DNA from: Romanomermis culicivorax
Taxonomy: Eukaryota > Nematoda > Enoplea > Mermithida > Mermithidae
Direction of reading: 5' to 3'
Assembly: GCA_963922205.1 (NCBI GenBank)
Contig: CAWUHX010000259.1
Location: 197,501 to 261,500, forward strand
DNA: 64,000 nt
A program made the translations under genes and the position numbers. The notes beneath the pieces were generated by a model that did no database searches, was not told where the DNA came from, and saw only the letters and a program-made list of their open reading frames with translations. This document shows, piece after piece, positions 37,673 to 49,292 of the stretch (the stretch's first letter is position 1; the number at the start of each line of letters is the position of its first letter).

Positions 37673-40600
37673 TTATGGGTTGGGGACCTCTGCATCAAGA
37701 TGTGGGTCAATCAGATTCGGTGTAAAGTCCCGGCTTATTGAAGGATACAATAAGGGTGCCGAATCTGTTGCCTGTGAAGTGGGAGGTGTATCCTCTGCTT
37801 CACTCGGTTGTTCAGGGGACACGTAAAGTCGAAGCTGGTTGACATGTACAGTGTCTTCCTGATCCATCTCGAGACGAAGTGTGACATTGGGATATGCCAC
37901 ACTTGTTACAAGGTAGGGCCCATCGTAGATGGGCAGCAATTTAGGAGTGAGTCCACGTTTGCTGGAGGTGCGCAGTTTGAGCACCTGATCCCCTACTTTG
38001 TACGAGACATCATGTGCCCTCCGGTCGTACGACCGTGCATAGGCTTCCTGTGCTTTCTCAATCCGACTCTGGATTAAGGTTAACGCATTCGTGAAATGAC
38101 CTTTGACCTCCATATCATATGAGGAAACATTAATGATATGGGCCGGAGGGTTGAATGAGAGCGCGGCATCAACAGGGAGCATGGGTGTGCGACCGTACAT
38201 GAGTTCAAAGGGCGAGTACCCTGTTGACTCATTCATGCTGATATTGACGGCAAACACAGCGTATGGTAGGTGTTCATCCCAATCGGTATGTCCTTGATGA
38301 ACATACATACGTAGCCGTGTGGCTAGCGTCTGATTAGCTCTTTCCACTTCGCCGTTGGTCATCGGGTGATAGGCGGTAGAGTGGATTTTCTTCGTCGCGC
38401 AGATCGCAGTGATCTCAGTCATCAGTTTTGATGTGAAATCAGTGCCACGATCTGATTGAAGAATCTGCGGTGCCCCGTGCCGGCAGACAATTTGCGTTAC
38501 AAACAGCCGGGCTATGGTGTGCGCAGTGATGTCCGGAGTAGCAAAAGCCTCGACCCATTTCGTAAAGTAGTCGATAAAGACTACGATGAAACGGTTGCCA
38601 GCTTCGCTAGTGGTCATTGGTCCCATACAGTCGACACCTACCCGGTGAAACGGTCCCGTGATGGTGATAGGTTTCAGGGTCGCAGTGGTTTTCTGTCGAG
38701 CGGGCTTATTCCGTTGGCAAAGATCACACCGCTGACAGAAGGACTTGACATCCCGACTGAGGGAGGGCCAGTGGTATCTGCGAGCAATGAGCCGCGCAGT
38801 ACGTTTAGCACCGAAGTGTCCAGCTAAGATGTCATCGTGATGAGCCCGGATAATGGTAGTAACCATGGATCTGGGTATGACGATCTTATTGGACTCGCCT
38901 GTCCATTTCTGAAGAACGTTATCCAACAGATGGTAGCCTCGCACATCATTCTGGTCGCCCAGAGGCTTAAGAGAGCGAATGATGTCGGCTAATTCCGGAT
39001 CCTCCAGCTGAGCAGCGAAAAGGTCGGGGTGCTGCGCACCGACGGATATCTCGGCATAAGACTCTGATCGTACCGGGCGCTCCGCGCCAACAGTGATCGG
39101 TGCTGAATTACTTGAACGGGCCAGGTGCTGCACACCATCGGTCAAGGTCCTTGATCTCGCCAGGTGCTGCGCACCATCGGTGATCATCATAACGTGCCCC
39201 TCAGGTCTGTAGAGGGGAGTATCATCAATACTCTGACCGGTGAGGGAGTTAGGATCCGGCAGGCGTGATAATGCGTCAGCATTACCATTAGACTGACCTT
39301 TACGCGGCCGAATTGTCAGTTTGAATTCGGCGAGCGCGAGTCCCCACCGAGCGATCCGAGCAGAGGGGTTAGGCTTCTCCAACACTGCTTTGACCGCGGT
39401 ATGGTCAGTCTGAACGACCACCTCGTGCTGGAAGAGGTATGGTCGAAAGTGCTTGACGAAATGGACAACAGCGAGAGTCTCCAGTTCTGTAATGGAGTAG
39501 TTTTTCTCGGCCGCTGTTAACCCTCGGCTGGCGTACGCGACAGGATGGTCGTATCCATGTTCGTCTAACTGGCTAAGAACCGCTCCTATCCCCGAAATAC
39601 TCGCATCAGTTTGAAGGATAAAGGATTTCGAAAAGTCCGGATGGCGCAGGATAGGAGGGTTGGTCAGCAGGCGGCGGAGTTCATCGAACGCCTCCTGCTG
39701 AGGTTTTGACCACTGGAAAGTAGTTTCCTTCCATAAGAGCTTGGTGAGGGGCTCGCTGAGCCGGGCACAACCAGGGATGAAACGCCTGTAGTAAGACACG
39801 AGGCCTAGGAAGGACTTGATGTCTTTGGCGTTTTGTGGAATGGGTAGGTTTTGGACGGCGGCCAGCTTGGCTTGGTCAGGTTCTAGGCCGCTCTGTGAGA
39901 TGCGATAGCCTAGGTATTCTACCTCTGAGTGCGAGAATTTGCACTTGCTCAGTCTGAGCTTCATTCCACCCCGGCGAAGACGGGCGAACACATCTGCCAG
40001 GCGCTCAAGCATTTGGGTGTGAGAGTTCCCGAACACCAAAATGTCGTCGAGATAAGTCAGAACCGTGCGCCATTGGATTCCAGTAAGGAGGAGGTCCATA
40101 AGGCATTGAAATGTCCCTGGCGCGTTGCATAAACCGAAAGGCAAATAATTGAATTCGTAAAGTCCAATAGGCGTATTAAAAGCCGTCTTTTCCTTATCCG
40201 CCTCGGCAATTGGGATTGACCAATAAGCGTTAGCCTGGTCAAGGGTAGTGAAATACTTCATACCCTTGAGTGTGTCGAGGATGTCATCTATCCGCGGGAG
40301 AGGGTAGACATCCTTTTTCGTGACCTCGTTAAGACCACGAAAGTCAACACACATACGGTGAGAACCGTTTTTCTTGCGCACCAGGACAGTATTAGTAGCC
40401 CACGGAGACGTGCTGGGCCGAATAATACCTTTCTCCTGGAGCGCCTTGACCTCTTGCATGATGAGATCCTTCTCCTTAGGTGAGGACCGGTAAGGAAAAC
40501 GGCGGACTGGGCGGGCATCGCCCGTGCTGATTTCGTGCTGGACGAGATCAGTGGAACCTGTGTCCTTTTCATCAAGAGCATAAAGGTCGGTGTATGCAAC

Positions 40601-43600
40601 CAGCAGATCGAGTAAGGCTGCCCGGTCCCGAGGGGAGATGTCCGGTGAGATTACAGCATTGGCCTCGACCCACTGACGATCGAGGACGGTGTCTGAGTTG
40701 ACCGGTGATTCCCGTGAGGGCTCACTATGCATCTGCACATGACCGATGGTCGTGTGTGGGTAGAGAACCACGGAATGAGTACTCGGGTTGACTACCTGAA
40801 GTGGTATGTGACCGTTGGTCACGGTACTCACGCTTCCAGCAAAATATACGTGTCGTTGAGATCCGGTGAGGTGCTTCGGAAAGAAGGCCACCTCAGGCAC
40901 GTTCGTATAAATTGGTGGGACAGGGACAGTGAATCGTGTCAGGGAGCGAGGCTCCAGAATTACCAAGTCCTTCAGGGGCAAGGCGCCGCGGGCAGAAGGT
41001 GGACTGTGGATGAGACCGTCACAGGGAATTCTGCTCTCTTTGAACTGGAGGAAAGATTTCTCCCAGTTCAAACTGACACAATTGAACCGGCCGAGGAAGT
41101 TGGTTCCAAGGACCAGTTCGGCTGAACAGTTCTCCTGTATTTGGACCTGAATCCGTTCAGAGACATCAGCCACTGTGACCGTGATGTAGGCTGCTCCTAG
41201 CAGTGGGATCGGGGACCCATTGGCTGCGATAGGGCGTGCCCTGGTTGGTGATAGTGACAAGTTGGGCAGCTGGGCCGCTAACTTGTGGTCCAGAAGTGAG
41301 AAAACAGCTCCTGTGTCGACCAGTGCCTTCGCTTCTACCCAGTTGTTGAGGAGAACTTTGATATGGGGTGTCCGAATATCATTTGGGTAGAAAGCAGTGA
41401 CCACATGACCGGAATCAGGTGTGGTGGCACCACTGGCGTGTTTGGTCTTACCGGACCGCTTTGGAATCGGCAGTCCCGTACGACGTAGAAGACCTACTAG
41501 AGCATATCCGACGGAGGGTTCCGGGTCATTTAGAAGGGTGGACTCATCCTGCACCGTTAGTACGTGGTCTGAGTGATCCTTCGGACTCTGAGTAGCTCCT
41601 AGTGATTTAACCTCGGTGTCCGATAGCGGAGGCGCGTTTGGCACGGGTGATGTCGGAGCATCTGAATCACTTGGCTCACGGTATCGGCCCTTCTCTAGCG
41701 TAACTGGAGAGGTTCCAGGTGGAGGTCGAGGGCAACCTGACCCGTGCAAGGTCGACAGATGACGACTTGCCCGTCTAGAAGAGGCCCGGGATCCCCTAGT
41801 TGACCCACGTGATGAGGCAATTGAGGAGGCCTGTGAGTGTGGCCGAGAGATGGACGAAGCCCTGGACCGCGATCGTGATCCCGACCTGTGTGAATTTCGC
41901 GAGAGAGCACGGGTGTTCTCCCACCAGGGGTCGATCTGGTCAATCTCCGGCGTGGTCAGCAGGAGGGGTAATTCTACCGCGTCCAGCCGACAAACATTAC
42001 GTTGGTAGTCAAACATAATGTTCTTGAACTGTTCTAAGAAGTCCAGTCCGAGTATGAGGTCAACAGGTGCCCAGAAGGGAGACGTAGTCTTGCACACATG
42101 GAGATGTACATCGATCCGTGTGTTCGGCTGGCGGTTTCCGGGCAACATGATTTCATATGGTCCCGAAAGGATGGTATGAACGGCTTTACCATTGATGCTC
42201 ATCAATGGGTTAAAGTCGTGATGTTGCTGGAACGCCATGACCGCCTTCGGACTTTCTTTAGCCAAGGCCTTATGAAGACGTTGGCTAATGATAGTGCGTG
42301 GGCAACCCGTGTCAAGGAAAGCAGGAGTTTCCTTGGTATCCAGCAGCACGACGAAACACGGTGTGATTCGGTCAAGCTGGGATGGCACATCGTTTTGCAC
42401 ATAGTGAAAACCGATCCAGCGTTGGACTTTACGGTAAAGACCCAACGGGGAGAAACGGCTAACAAACCTGACCTGTTTGCTCTGCAGACGGTAGCTGAGA
42501 TAATAAGATACACCAAGATAGGCAAGGTATCCGGCACCGATCAGCACTGTCAGGGTAATTAGGATGTTAAAGATCAACTGGACCGGCCCGCTCAGGACAG
42601 CATGCAAGCCCTGGGCGAGGGTGTGTTGTTGACCCGTAATAACATGGTTTGCTGCCAAACCGACACCTTCCAGAGAGGCCTTGATGTCGGTTCCTACCCC
42701 TGCAAAGGCCTGGTAGATGGCGTCTGGTTGCAGGGATAGACCAGCGGTAAAGTTTACCAGCCGGTTGAGTACCGCTTCAATTTGCTCAGTCTTGTAAACG
42801 TACTGTTTAAAGAAGGCAAAGTTTGAAGGGGTCATCGCCAACTGGTCGTGGAAGAGCGCCGGTGCCTCAAAGTGAGTGATGTTGAAACGCTGCTTCCAGA
42901 AGAGTTCCAGTGGGATGTGGCTCACATGGACCGCGCCAGACTCAGTAAACCAGCCCGAGCGATTTCGGAAAATCCCTGTAAAGTGGTGATGACACGGCAC
43001 AATTGGGCTAGATTTAATGAGATCCGGACCACCGGGGGTGGCGAAGTAGATGGTGCCGCCAACCTGTACAGGTAGGTACTTGTAGCAAACGTTCCCCACC
43101 CGGTATGAGTGGTAAAGGTAGGTGGCGTTGACCTTCTGACACGGCCATATTGTCAGCGCATCGCCTGTGAATTCCGCCGTCAGGTCATTCCTCTGGAGGA
43201 ATGCCCGGGCACCCAGGGTGGGGTCGAAGCGAAGCAACTGCCAAGTCAGATCAAGATAGCGTTGAGCGTGAGAGCAAAGCTCAAGCCACGTGAACCGGAA
43301 ACCGTTAATTTCCGACTCCTTGATCTGCTGAGCCAGATAGTTCAGTTTGGCATTGACAGGATCGGGACGGCTGTCTGTTGCCATTCTGAACAAGTTTTGG
43401 GTCAAATTGTATCTCCCGTGGATGCGAAGGAGAAGACCCTGATCCGTCCGGACTGTGGTGGAACGTAGTTCTGGGCACAGTTGGAAGACGCGGGAGTTTC
43501 CCGGGATCTTGAGGGCAACCTGCAGATCATCGATGATGACGTGGTTCCCTGACATGGACGCAGTGTAATTTCCCTTGGGGTGATAATGACACCGCGCCGT

Positions 43601-44428
43601 GAAGTTTTGTGCAGGCCAGACAATGACCCCGTCTAGAGTAGTGCACTGGCCTGCAGTGGGACTGCATCCACCTACATCGCCTAAGGTGCTTAGGGCCGTA
43701 GTGCCGTCCCACGAAGCGACTTGTCCCTCCTCGATGAAGAGGTTAGTCACTGTCTTGCAGACGTCGCTGCAGCACCATTCGTACATCACTTCCAATGTTT
43801 GGTTTGTGCTATAAAAGCCAGGGCGAATGCCGACAAGTTTTTGTGAACCAAACATCTTAGTGCGATGTGCTAGCGTGCATGCCGCAGGCGCTAGGTGCTG
43901 AGTGGTGATGACGTCTGCAGTGATGCCCCTAGAGCCGAAGAAACCAGTGTTGGTGCAGACTTTGCGGGAGCGCAATGTGCATTTCCACGCTGTGGCTGTA
44001 ATCGGGTCTGAACTAGGGACATACACCGTAACGTTCATGCGCCGCGGGCTCCATGAAGATTGCGGTGGTTTACACTCTACACGCTGGGGTAACTCAAGTG
44101 GATGTCCGCTTCTTGAGAGACCGCAAAATTGATACTGAGCCGCCGGTGCTGACAAACTCACCCCTAGAAACAGTGATGCTACCAAGGTCAATTTTATTGT
44201 CAAAAACAACTGTACAAACGTAATTTGTAAGTGTTCACTCAATTTCACAAATCTGGCCTGAGGGGCAGTGTCAGATTTCTTCTTCGTCGCTGTCGGACGA
44301 GATTGGTTCCTGGCCGGGGAAATCGAGGACCAATCCACCGCACGGGTGGATTTCCCGGAGGATACCGATTTTTGGCGACCGTGGGGCGACTGCCGTTGGG
44401 AACGGGGATTCCTCAACGATGCTGACAT
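37673..44428 (-). CDS. Envelope-like glycoprotein fused to two proteases, RT, RNase H and integrase (2,251 codons)
   Basis: One uninterrupted frame starting at ATG 44,428. Order by residue: basic/Ser-rich leader 1-66; signal-like hydrophobic stretch 67-95; Cys-rich ectodomain about 97-610 with CTNTGFFGS (158-166), WCCSDVC and many NxS/T sites; transmembrane segment about 616-645; retropepsin 1 (LDTG 705-708, ILGLDF 792-797); Ser/Arg-rich linker 842-890; retropepsin 2 (VDTGA 1037-1041, VLGTNF 1106-1111); RT 1320-1500 with YLDD 1459-1462; RNase H with Asp1608, Glu1648, Asp1675 and NADALSR; integrase with H1863/H1871-C1901-C1904, Asp1933, Asp1993 and Glu2029 (D-x59-D-x35-E), and a GPY module near 2170. 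No chromodomain follows. All catalytic residues are present. The signal and TM place the ectodomain in the lumen and the whole Pol part in the cytosol, a prediction from topology only. It overlaps the end of the gag C-terminal frame by 158 bp in another frame. Confidence 0.9.
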   Translation of the reverse strand: MSASLRNPRSQRQSPHGRQKSVSSGKSTRAVDWSSISPARNQSRPTATKKKSDTAPQARFVKLSEHLQITFVQLFLTIKLTLVASLFLGVSLSAPAAQYQFCGLSRSGHPLELPQRVECKPPQSSWSPRRMNVTVYVPSSDPITATAWKCTLRSRKVCTNTGFFGSRGITADVITTQHLAPAACTLAHRTKMFGSQKLVGIRPGFYSTNQTLEVMYEWCCSDVCKTVTNLFIEEGQVASWDGTTALSTLGDVGGCSPTAGQCTTLDGVIVWPAQNFTARCHYHPKGNYTASMSGNHVIIDDLQVALKIPGNSRVFQLCPELRSTTVRTDQGLLLRIHGRYNLTQNLFRMATDSRPDPVNAKLNYLAQQIKESEINGFRFTWLELCSHAQRYLDLTWQLLRFDPTLGARAFLQRNDLTAEFTGDALTIWPCQKVNATYLYHSYRVGNVCYKYLPVQVGGTIYFATPGGPDLIKSSPIVPCHHHFTGIFRNRSGWFTESGAVHVSHIPLELFWKQRFNITHFEAPALFHDQLAMTPSNFAFFKQYVYKTEQIEAVLNRLVNFTAGLSLQPDAIYQAFAGVGTDIKASLEGVGLAANHVITGQQHTLAQGLHAVLSGPVQLIFNILITLTVLIGAGYLAYLGVSYYLSYRLQSKQVRFVSRFSPLGLYRKVQRWIGFHYVQNDVPSQLDRITPCFVVLLDTKETPAFLDTGCPRTIISQRLHKALAKESPKAVMAFQQHHDFNPLMSINGKAVHTILSGPYEIMLPGNRQPNTRIDVHLHVCKTTSPFWAPVDLILGLDFLEQFKNIMFDYQRNVCRLDAVELPLLLTTPEIDQIDPWWENTRALSRNSHRSGSRSRSRASSISRPHSQASSIASSRGSTRGSRASSRRASRHLSTLHGSGCPRPPPGTSPVTLEKGRYREPSDSDAPTSPVPNAPPLSDTEVKSLGATQSPKDHSDHVLTVQDESTLLNDPEPSVGYALVGLLRRTGLPIPKRSGKTKHASGATTPDSGHVVTAFYPNDIRTPHIKVLLNNWVEAKALVDTGAVFSLLDHKLAAQLPNLSLSPTRARPIAANGSPIPLLGAAYITVTVADVSERIQVQIQENCSAELVLGTNFLGRFNCVSLNWEKSFLQFKESRIPCDGLIHSPPSARGALPLKDLVILEPRSLTRFTVPVPPIYTNVPEVAFFPKHLTGSQRHVYFAGSVSTVTNGHIPLQVVNPSTHSVVLYPHTTIGHVQMHSEPSRESPVNSDTVLDRQWVEANAVISPDISPRDRAALLDLLVAYTDLYALDEKDTGSTDLVQHEISTGDARPVRRFPYRSSPKEKDLIMQEVKALQEKGIIRPSTSPWATNTVLVRKKNGSHRMCVDFRGLNEVTKKDVYPLPRIDDILDTLKGMKYFTTLDQANAYWSIPIAEADKEKTAFNTPIGLYEFNYLPFGLCNAPGTFQCLMDLLLTGIQWRTVLTYLDDILVFGNSHTQMLERLADVFARLRRGGMKLRLSKCKFSHSEVEYLGYRISQSGLEPDQAKLAAVQNLPIPQNAKDIKSFLGLVSYYRRFIPGCARLSEPLTKLLWKETTFQWSKPQQEAFDELRRLLTNPPILRHPDFSKSFILQTDASISGIGAVLSQLDEHGYDHPVAYASRGLTAAEKNYSITELETLAVVHFVKHFRPYLFQHEVVVQTDHTAVKAVLEKPNPSARIARWGLALAEFKLTIRPRKGQSNGNADALSRLPDPNSLTGQSIDDTPLYRPEGHVMMITDGAQHLARSRTLTDGVQHLARSSNSAPITVGAERPVRSESYAEISVGAQHPDLFAAQLEDPELADIIRSLKPLGDQNDVRGYHLLDNVLQKWTGESNKIVIPRSMVTTIIRAHHDDILAGHFGAKRTARLIARRYHWPSLSRDVKSFCQRCDLCQRNKPARQKTTATLKPITITGPFHRVGVDCMGPMTTSEAGNRFIVVFIDYFTKWVEAFATPDITAHTIARLFVTQIVCRHGAPQILQSDRGTDFTSKLMTEITAICATKKIHSTAYHPMTNGEVERANQTLATRLRMYVHQGHTDWDEHLPYAVFAVNISMNESTGYSPFELMYGRTPMLPVDAALSFNPPAHIINVSSYDMEVKGHFTNALTLIQSRIEKAQEAYARSYDRRAHDVSYKVGDQVLKLRTSSKRGLTPKLLPIYDGPYLVTSVAYPNVTLRLEMDQEDTVHVNQLRLYVSPEQPSEAEDTPPTSQATDSAPLLYPSISRDFTPNLIDPHLDAEVPNP
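39060..39185 (-). repeat. In-frame repeats between RNase H and integrase
   Basis: Residues about 1747-1800 of the fused protein contain diverging copies of [10 protein letters not shown] ([40 protein letters not shown]). At the DNA level GCCAGGTGCTGC-CACCATCGGT recurs. It is a tether-like region where repeats can expand without hurting either enzyme. Confidence 0.65.
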
Positions 44429-46813
44429 CTTCGTTAACCGGACGTAAGGTCTCGTCGACGGCCATGTGTTCGACGACGGGCGACTTGGTCGCAGCGGTCG
44501 GAGATGTCATTTGGGCTGGTGCCGGCGACTTAACCTGGGCTGTTGCCGACGAAGTATGTTGGGCTGTTGCCGGCGGTGTAGGATCATTTGCGGGTTCCTT
44601 GGCCGGGGGCGAGGAAGCAGTAATGTCCATTTTCGTTGGCGATGTCGCGGCAACATGTGGCGCTGCTGCCGGTCATGTGGCGGCGGCAGCAGGCAGGAGG
44701 ATCCGACTGGCCTGTTCGACTGCTCGGCGGATGGCATCGACTGAAGGCGAGGAGGGCTCCCCGTCCAATAAGAACTTCTCGACGGGCAAGATGGTGATAG
44801 TCCCATTGGCAATGAACTCGAGTGCCCGGCGGGCGACGTCGGGTCGTAAGAGGCGCATTGAGACGGGTGCTGCAAGCACGATGTCGGCGGCCGTGAGCGC
44901 TTCGACATTCGATGGCTCGTTGAGCAGAGTCCACGGCAAATGCGGGTATTTCTTGGCCAGGTCGACTGACCAGATGGCCAACATCGCGTCTTGGACGGGC
45001 GATGGCGCTGTGAACAAGAAATCGATAGAGTCGTGGACTGAGATAGATTTCTGGTTCCTACTCTAGGATCACCTGAAGAAGAAGGTAGTATACCTGACAA
45101 ATTCATGGGCTCGACCTGGTCGAGGACTTCCGTAGCCGAATCCGTGGGGATCGAAGGCGGTGGTCCTGGAGGGACGATGCGGGCCGGTGGCGCCGAAGAC
45201 GTCGTATTCGCGGCTGGAGCTGGCTCGGCAGTCTTAATTTTAGGAATGCGATACGATGCGAGGATGTTAGCGTGGCCAACAAACTGCGGTGTCGTCGAGG
45301 GGTCCAGAGTGACCGGCATGGCATACTTTGGTGGTGGTGGTGGCAGCGGTATGTCCGATACGTTTATCGGTACGGGTACCTGGGCTGCTTGGACCACTGA
45401 AAATCCAATACTGATTACGCAGACAGGATAACACTGTTGTGAAGAATCTGTCAGGTGTTCAGCAAGTGCCTCATCATCCAGGTCAAGAGGATCTGGATGA
45501 GGAGGGCCATCGGTAGCCCCAACGGCGTTGTTGCGGCGTATGGGCTGCCGATATTGGTTTCCTATCCCGTTGGGAGGGTGATAACCATTTCTTTGATGAT
45601 ACACATTTGTCCCCTGGGAAGAATAACCAGTATCTTGGTAGACATTCTCACCCGTGTTTGCCGGATTGCGCTGCGGACAGGCAGTTGATCGGTGCACTGG
45701 CACTTGACGACAATGAGGGCATAGCCTATCACATCGGTCCGTGGGGTGGGCACGTGTACGGCAAAAATAACAGCGACCACCGTTAGCGGCGTTGTTACCG
45801 GGAGCGGCACCGGTGGGACGCTGGGCCCGGCAGTCGGCGTCGCTATGTGTACACAGTCCGTGGAAGGAGCACGTTTGAAGGTGTGCTCCTGACGAGCGTC
45901 GCCCGGCGGACTGATTTGGTGTCGACGGCTGTGGAGGCGGCGTCTGCTGGATTGGCGCGGGTGCACGTTGCTGGGCCGTGAGCTTCGCTACGTGGGCCGT
46001 GAGCCTGGCCATTTCCTGTTTCAAGCGGCGAACCTCATCGGCGGAGGATGACGACGTTGGAGCGTTGCTCTGACGACCGTTTGCGCTTCTGTTAGGCATA
46101 TCGGGATTATATCCGGCGTGTTTAGGTTCTGAAGAGAAAACGGCGTTAGATGGAGCAGTGTACCGGATCTCGTCCCGAAAGATTTGGGATTCTGCGTAAC
46201 AGGCTGCCTTGAGTGTCTCTTCAAGAGTCGTGAACTCCCTAAACTTGATACTATCTCGGAGGACCGGCTTCAGTCCCCGCAGAAAGATAGGTTTAATGAT
46301 AGAATCTCGGACATCCGTCGCGAGATCTGGATACGCTACCCTGGATAGTCTCTTGAGGTGCTCAAGGTAGACTATCGCGGACTCTGTCGGCTTCTGCAGT
46401 CGATCTTGGATCAGCTGCTGATGCAGATCAGAGTCGCGCCCTACCGGAAAATCTCTCCGTAGAAAAGCCGTAAACTCTTCGTAGCGGGTAGGTATTGGAG
46501 TGCTGCTGCTAAAGTCCCGGTAGGAGGCGAGAGCAGGACCCGTGAGGCATGACTCCAGAAAAGCGATTTTATACGCATGATCCGTTTCGCTTACACCCTG
46601 GAGTGTAAAGAAACGAGTAAGATGCGACATAAAATCGGTGATAGACTCACCAAAAGCACCGGAGAAGGTGGGAGGGGCCATAAAGCTGGACACGGGAGGG
46701 TGCCTCCGACCATTCATGGCCTCTAACTTTTGGTTGAGGGGTCCAAGAGCATTCTCAAATGCTGCCTGGACTTTGTTCTCGATCTGTGAAGGGAGATCAG
46801 TTTCCGACTTCAT
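44271..46813 (-). CDS. Gag of element 1, with a frame break and an in-frame stop
   Basis: Starts at ATG 46,813. Residues about 15-32 are a helical segment; 45-215 match the Ty3/gypsy capsid-type gag ([36 protein letters not shown]); 258-283 are a coiled coil; 315-380 hold zinc knuckles, the clearest being [14 protein letters not shown] (348-361); 485-500 is Pro-rich with a PPKY late-domain-like motif (494-497). At about 45,040-45,060 the protein-like reading moves to the -1 frame, where the coding signal ([13 protein letters not shown]) continues to an acidic end at 44,271, crossing one TGA at 44,673-44,675. The original frame stays open to 44,507 but becomes Ser/Pro/Arg-rich and looks out of phase. 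The break may be an indel or a frameshift site; no classical slippery heptamer is obvious. Confidence 0.8.
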
Positions 46814-48250
46814 GTCCGAGGGTTCGTTTTCCCGTAAGGTGGTTAGAACAGACGTCCTTGCCCGTGAAGCAATTAAGTCAAATTGAATAGAGAGCGGCTC
46901 ACTGGTCTGTACAGGCTGGGTACTGAGACGGCAGGAACGACGGGGTGTCTCTATTGTGTAAAATGAAAGTGAGTACTACTTTTGAATTCGCGGCGAAAGA
47001 GCGCGTGAATTCGGAAAACGCGTGCGCGACGGCGTTTGTGACGTAAATTGATTTAGCTTAAGACTAGCGACCACGGAAAGGGAGCTAGAATGGAATAGGA
47101 TTATAAGATGTAAGATCAGAGTACATCAGGGTGACGCAGAAGGGAATTTATCTGGTCGCCCGTGATGGACAGAGGCATGGCCTGAGATATGGGGGAATCG
47201 ATCCCGACCAAAATGTAGGATTGGGGCCTGGACCCGGCAATTAGGATAGATGAAGAGAACAGAAGACCAAATGTGAAGGTAGAGAAGAGGCGGTTTTCCT
47301 GCCGAGAAATAAGGTGACGGATGAACCCGCTCAGGAGGGATTTTTCCTGGAGGCTCGACCGCTGTACTAGTTTACAAACCTTGGGGCGAGGCAGACTCGT
47401 AGCCGGCAAGATCCTACTCACCAGGAGTAGCGCATAAAGTGGCATGAGGTGAAAAGGATGGGGTCAACTGAAAATGAACTTAAGAGGGAGCAATAAATAG
47501 GGACAAAACTAATTTACAAACCCAGTTACGCAAAGGGGTCGCGCAGTTATGCAACGGGCCTCACTCGCCAGGAGCGATTGCGATCTCTGCATAGTGAGAC
47601 GGACTATACAGGAGGTTCCGTGTTGGACGACATTCGCAAGTAACTTACAGCCGTGTCCGAAACGGGAGCCCGCATTCCGAACAGAACGGACACTCTCCAG
47701 GAGTATTATACACAGCTGGTGGCCGGGTTTGCCGATCACTGAGATGAAGTGAGGTTCGCAGGTCACACAGTAGAAGAGGGAAGGAGCACGGGTACCAAGG
47801 GTGCTATTCTGACACACTCAGTCAGTTAAAATGAAATACTCTGGATGTTTTGAGGGCGCACCCGAAAACATCTAAGGGATCACGGGTACAAGGTGTCCCT
47901 AATTGAATATGAGTGTAAAGTATGTATCGAGGCGTACTCAATACCTTCGCTGAGGCGGACTCAATGGTGCCTATTACTTACATGACTAATAGAGGGTGGA
48001 CCGCGGAGGCGGACTCTGGGTCAGTGGCGACTCTAGCGCGGGCATCGTTAAGCCAGTTAACGAAGGCGTTCGAGTGAATGTAATATGACAGGGGGTCCTA
48101 TACACTCTAGGCCCAACCGGAGGCTGTGCCGCGGTCCCTTGGGAACCACTACGGCGGGGACACTAAAGAAGATCTATGTATGACAGCTCGATGAGGTGAA
48201 AGAGAATGAGTGAATTTAGATAAGAAATTTACAAGAAGATTGCCGAACCC

Positions 48251-49292
48251 TTGCAGACGTCAGACACAGGCAGTACCGACTGCAAATGCCTGCTGTCTGC
48301 CCGAGTCAGACAACCAACCCAGCTGAGGCGGAGTGTAACTCGTTCAAACCTGCAGTTAAAGCTTGAAAACAGCCACGTGCTGATCAACAGTGCCGCTACC
48401 CGGGCGGACAACCTGATCAGTACGCAGGCTAGTGAGCATCTCAGGTGGTGTATGTATGTGGACTGATGTTTCCCAGGCATCAGCCCCCAGACACACACAA
48501 ACCCTTGGACAAGAGAGGTAGGTGATAGGACCATGCGCCAGCGACCACCTACAACTCAAGTGGAATACTCATAGGGCCGACAGTAACCTGGTGCGGACGT
48601 CAAAAGGTAGGGGGTATGAACCAACACATGACCTTGGTGCTGACTGCAGGTGCCTGGGATAAGAGTATTCAAGTATCATATCGCAGTTGCAAACGCCAGG
48701 GGTGAGTGCCTAAGGCCAGCAAACCCCTGCAGTAGCACGTAATGTTACCGTTGCGGACGTCAGAAATAGGATCATGTAACCTCAATTCCTGCTGCGAAAA
48801 CATGATACATTGTCATTGCTGATGTCAGCAATAGGGCCCTGAAGCCAGCTATCGGTATACAGCAACACGTGATGGTGCCGTTGCTGACGTCAAGAGGTGG
48901 AACCAAGGGTCTGATACCTTAAGTCAATGACATGAGATGCAGTTGTTGCAGACGTCAGATGTGGCACCCGTAAGACCTGCACATCTTCGAATAGTGACAC
49001 GGTGCATCACCATTGCTGACGTCACAGATGGGGTGCAGAGAACCAGCCGAACCTGTTACAACAACGTTGGCTTCACTTGTTGCAGACGTCAGAAGTCGTT
49101 ACTGCTGGAGTGTTAACTTAAACAACAACACGTAATGTCGGTTGCTGACGTCAGGAGTAGAACCCGGAGGGCTACCTACCCCTTAAAGCAACAGCAAGTG
49201 AAGCGGCTGTTGCAGACGTCAGTGGTTGCATCCGTGGGGTTGAACCACACAACAACAACAACCCGTAACGTTGTCGTTGCTGACGTCAAAGA
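48251..49292. repeat. Array of CRE-like TGACGTCA cores, ~65-bp period
   Basis: Cores start at 48,255, 48,595, 48,755, 48,820, 48,885, 48,950, 49,017, 49,084, 49,146, 49,214 and 49,281. Four are exact TGACGTCA, four AGACGTCA, two GGACGTCA and one TGATGTCA. From 48,755 on the spacing is 62-68 bp, and units alternate TTGCTGACGTCA and TTGCAGACGTCA, so the true repeat is a dimer of about 130 bp. Sequence between the cores is only loosely conserved. TGACGTCA is the CREB/ATF site, which suggests an enhancer. Confidence 0.85.

Noticed and set aside
47190-47214. Alternative LTR end and primer site (CCTACA then TTTTGGTCGGG on the - strand)
   Set aside because: No second copy of the supposed LTR exists on the left; the site at 50,397-50,414 abuts a repeat that does.
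48251-49292. CRISPR array, given regular ~65-bp spacing
   Set aside because: Repeats are only 8-14 bp, alternate in sequence, and sit in a eukaryotic retroelement leader.
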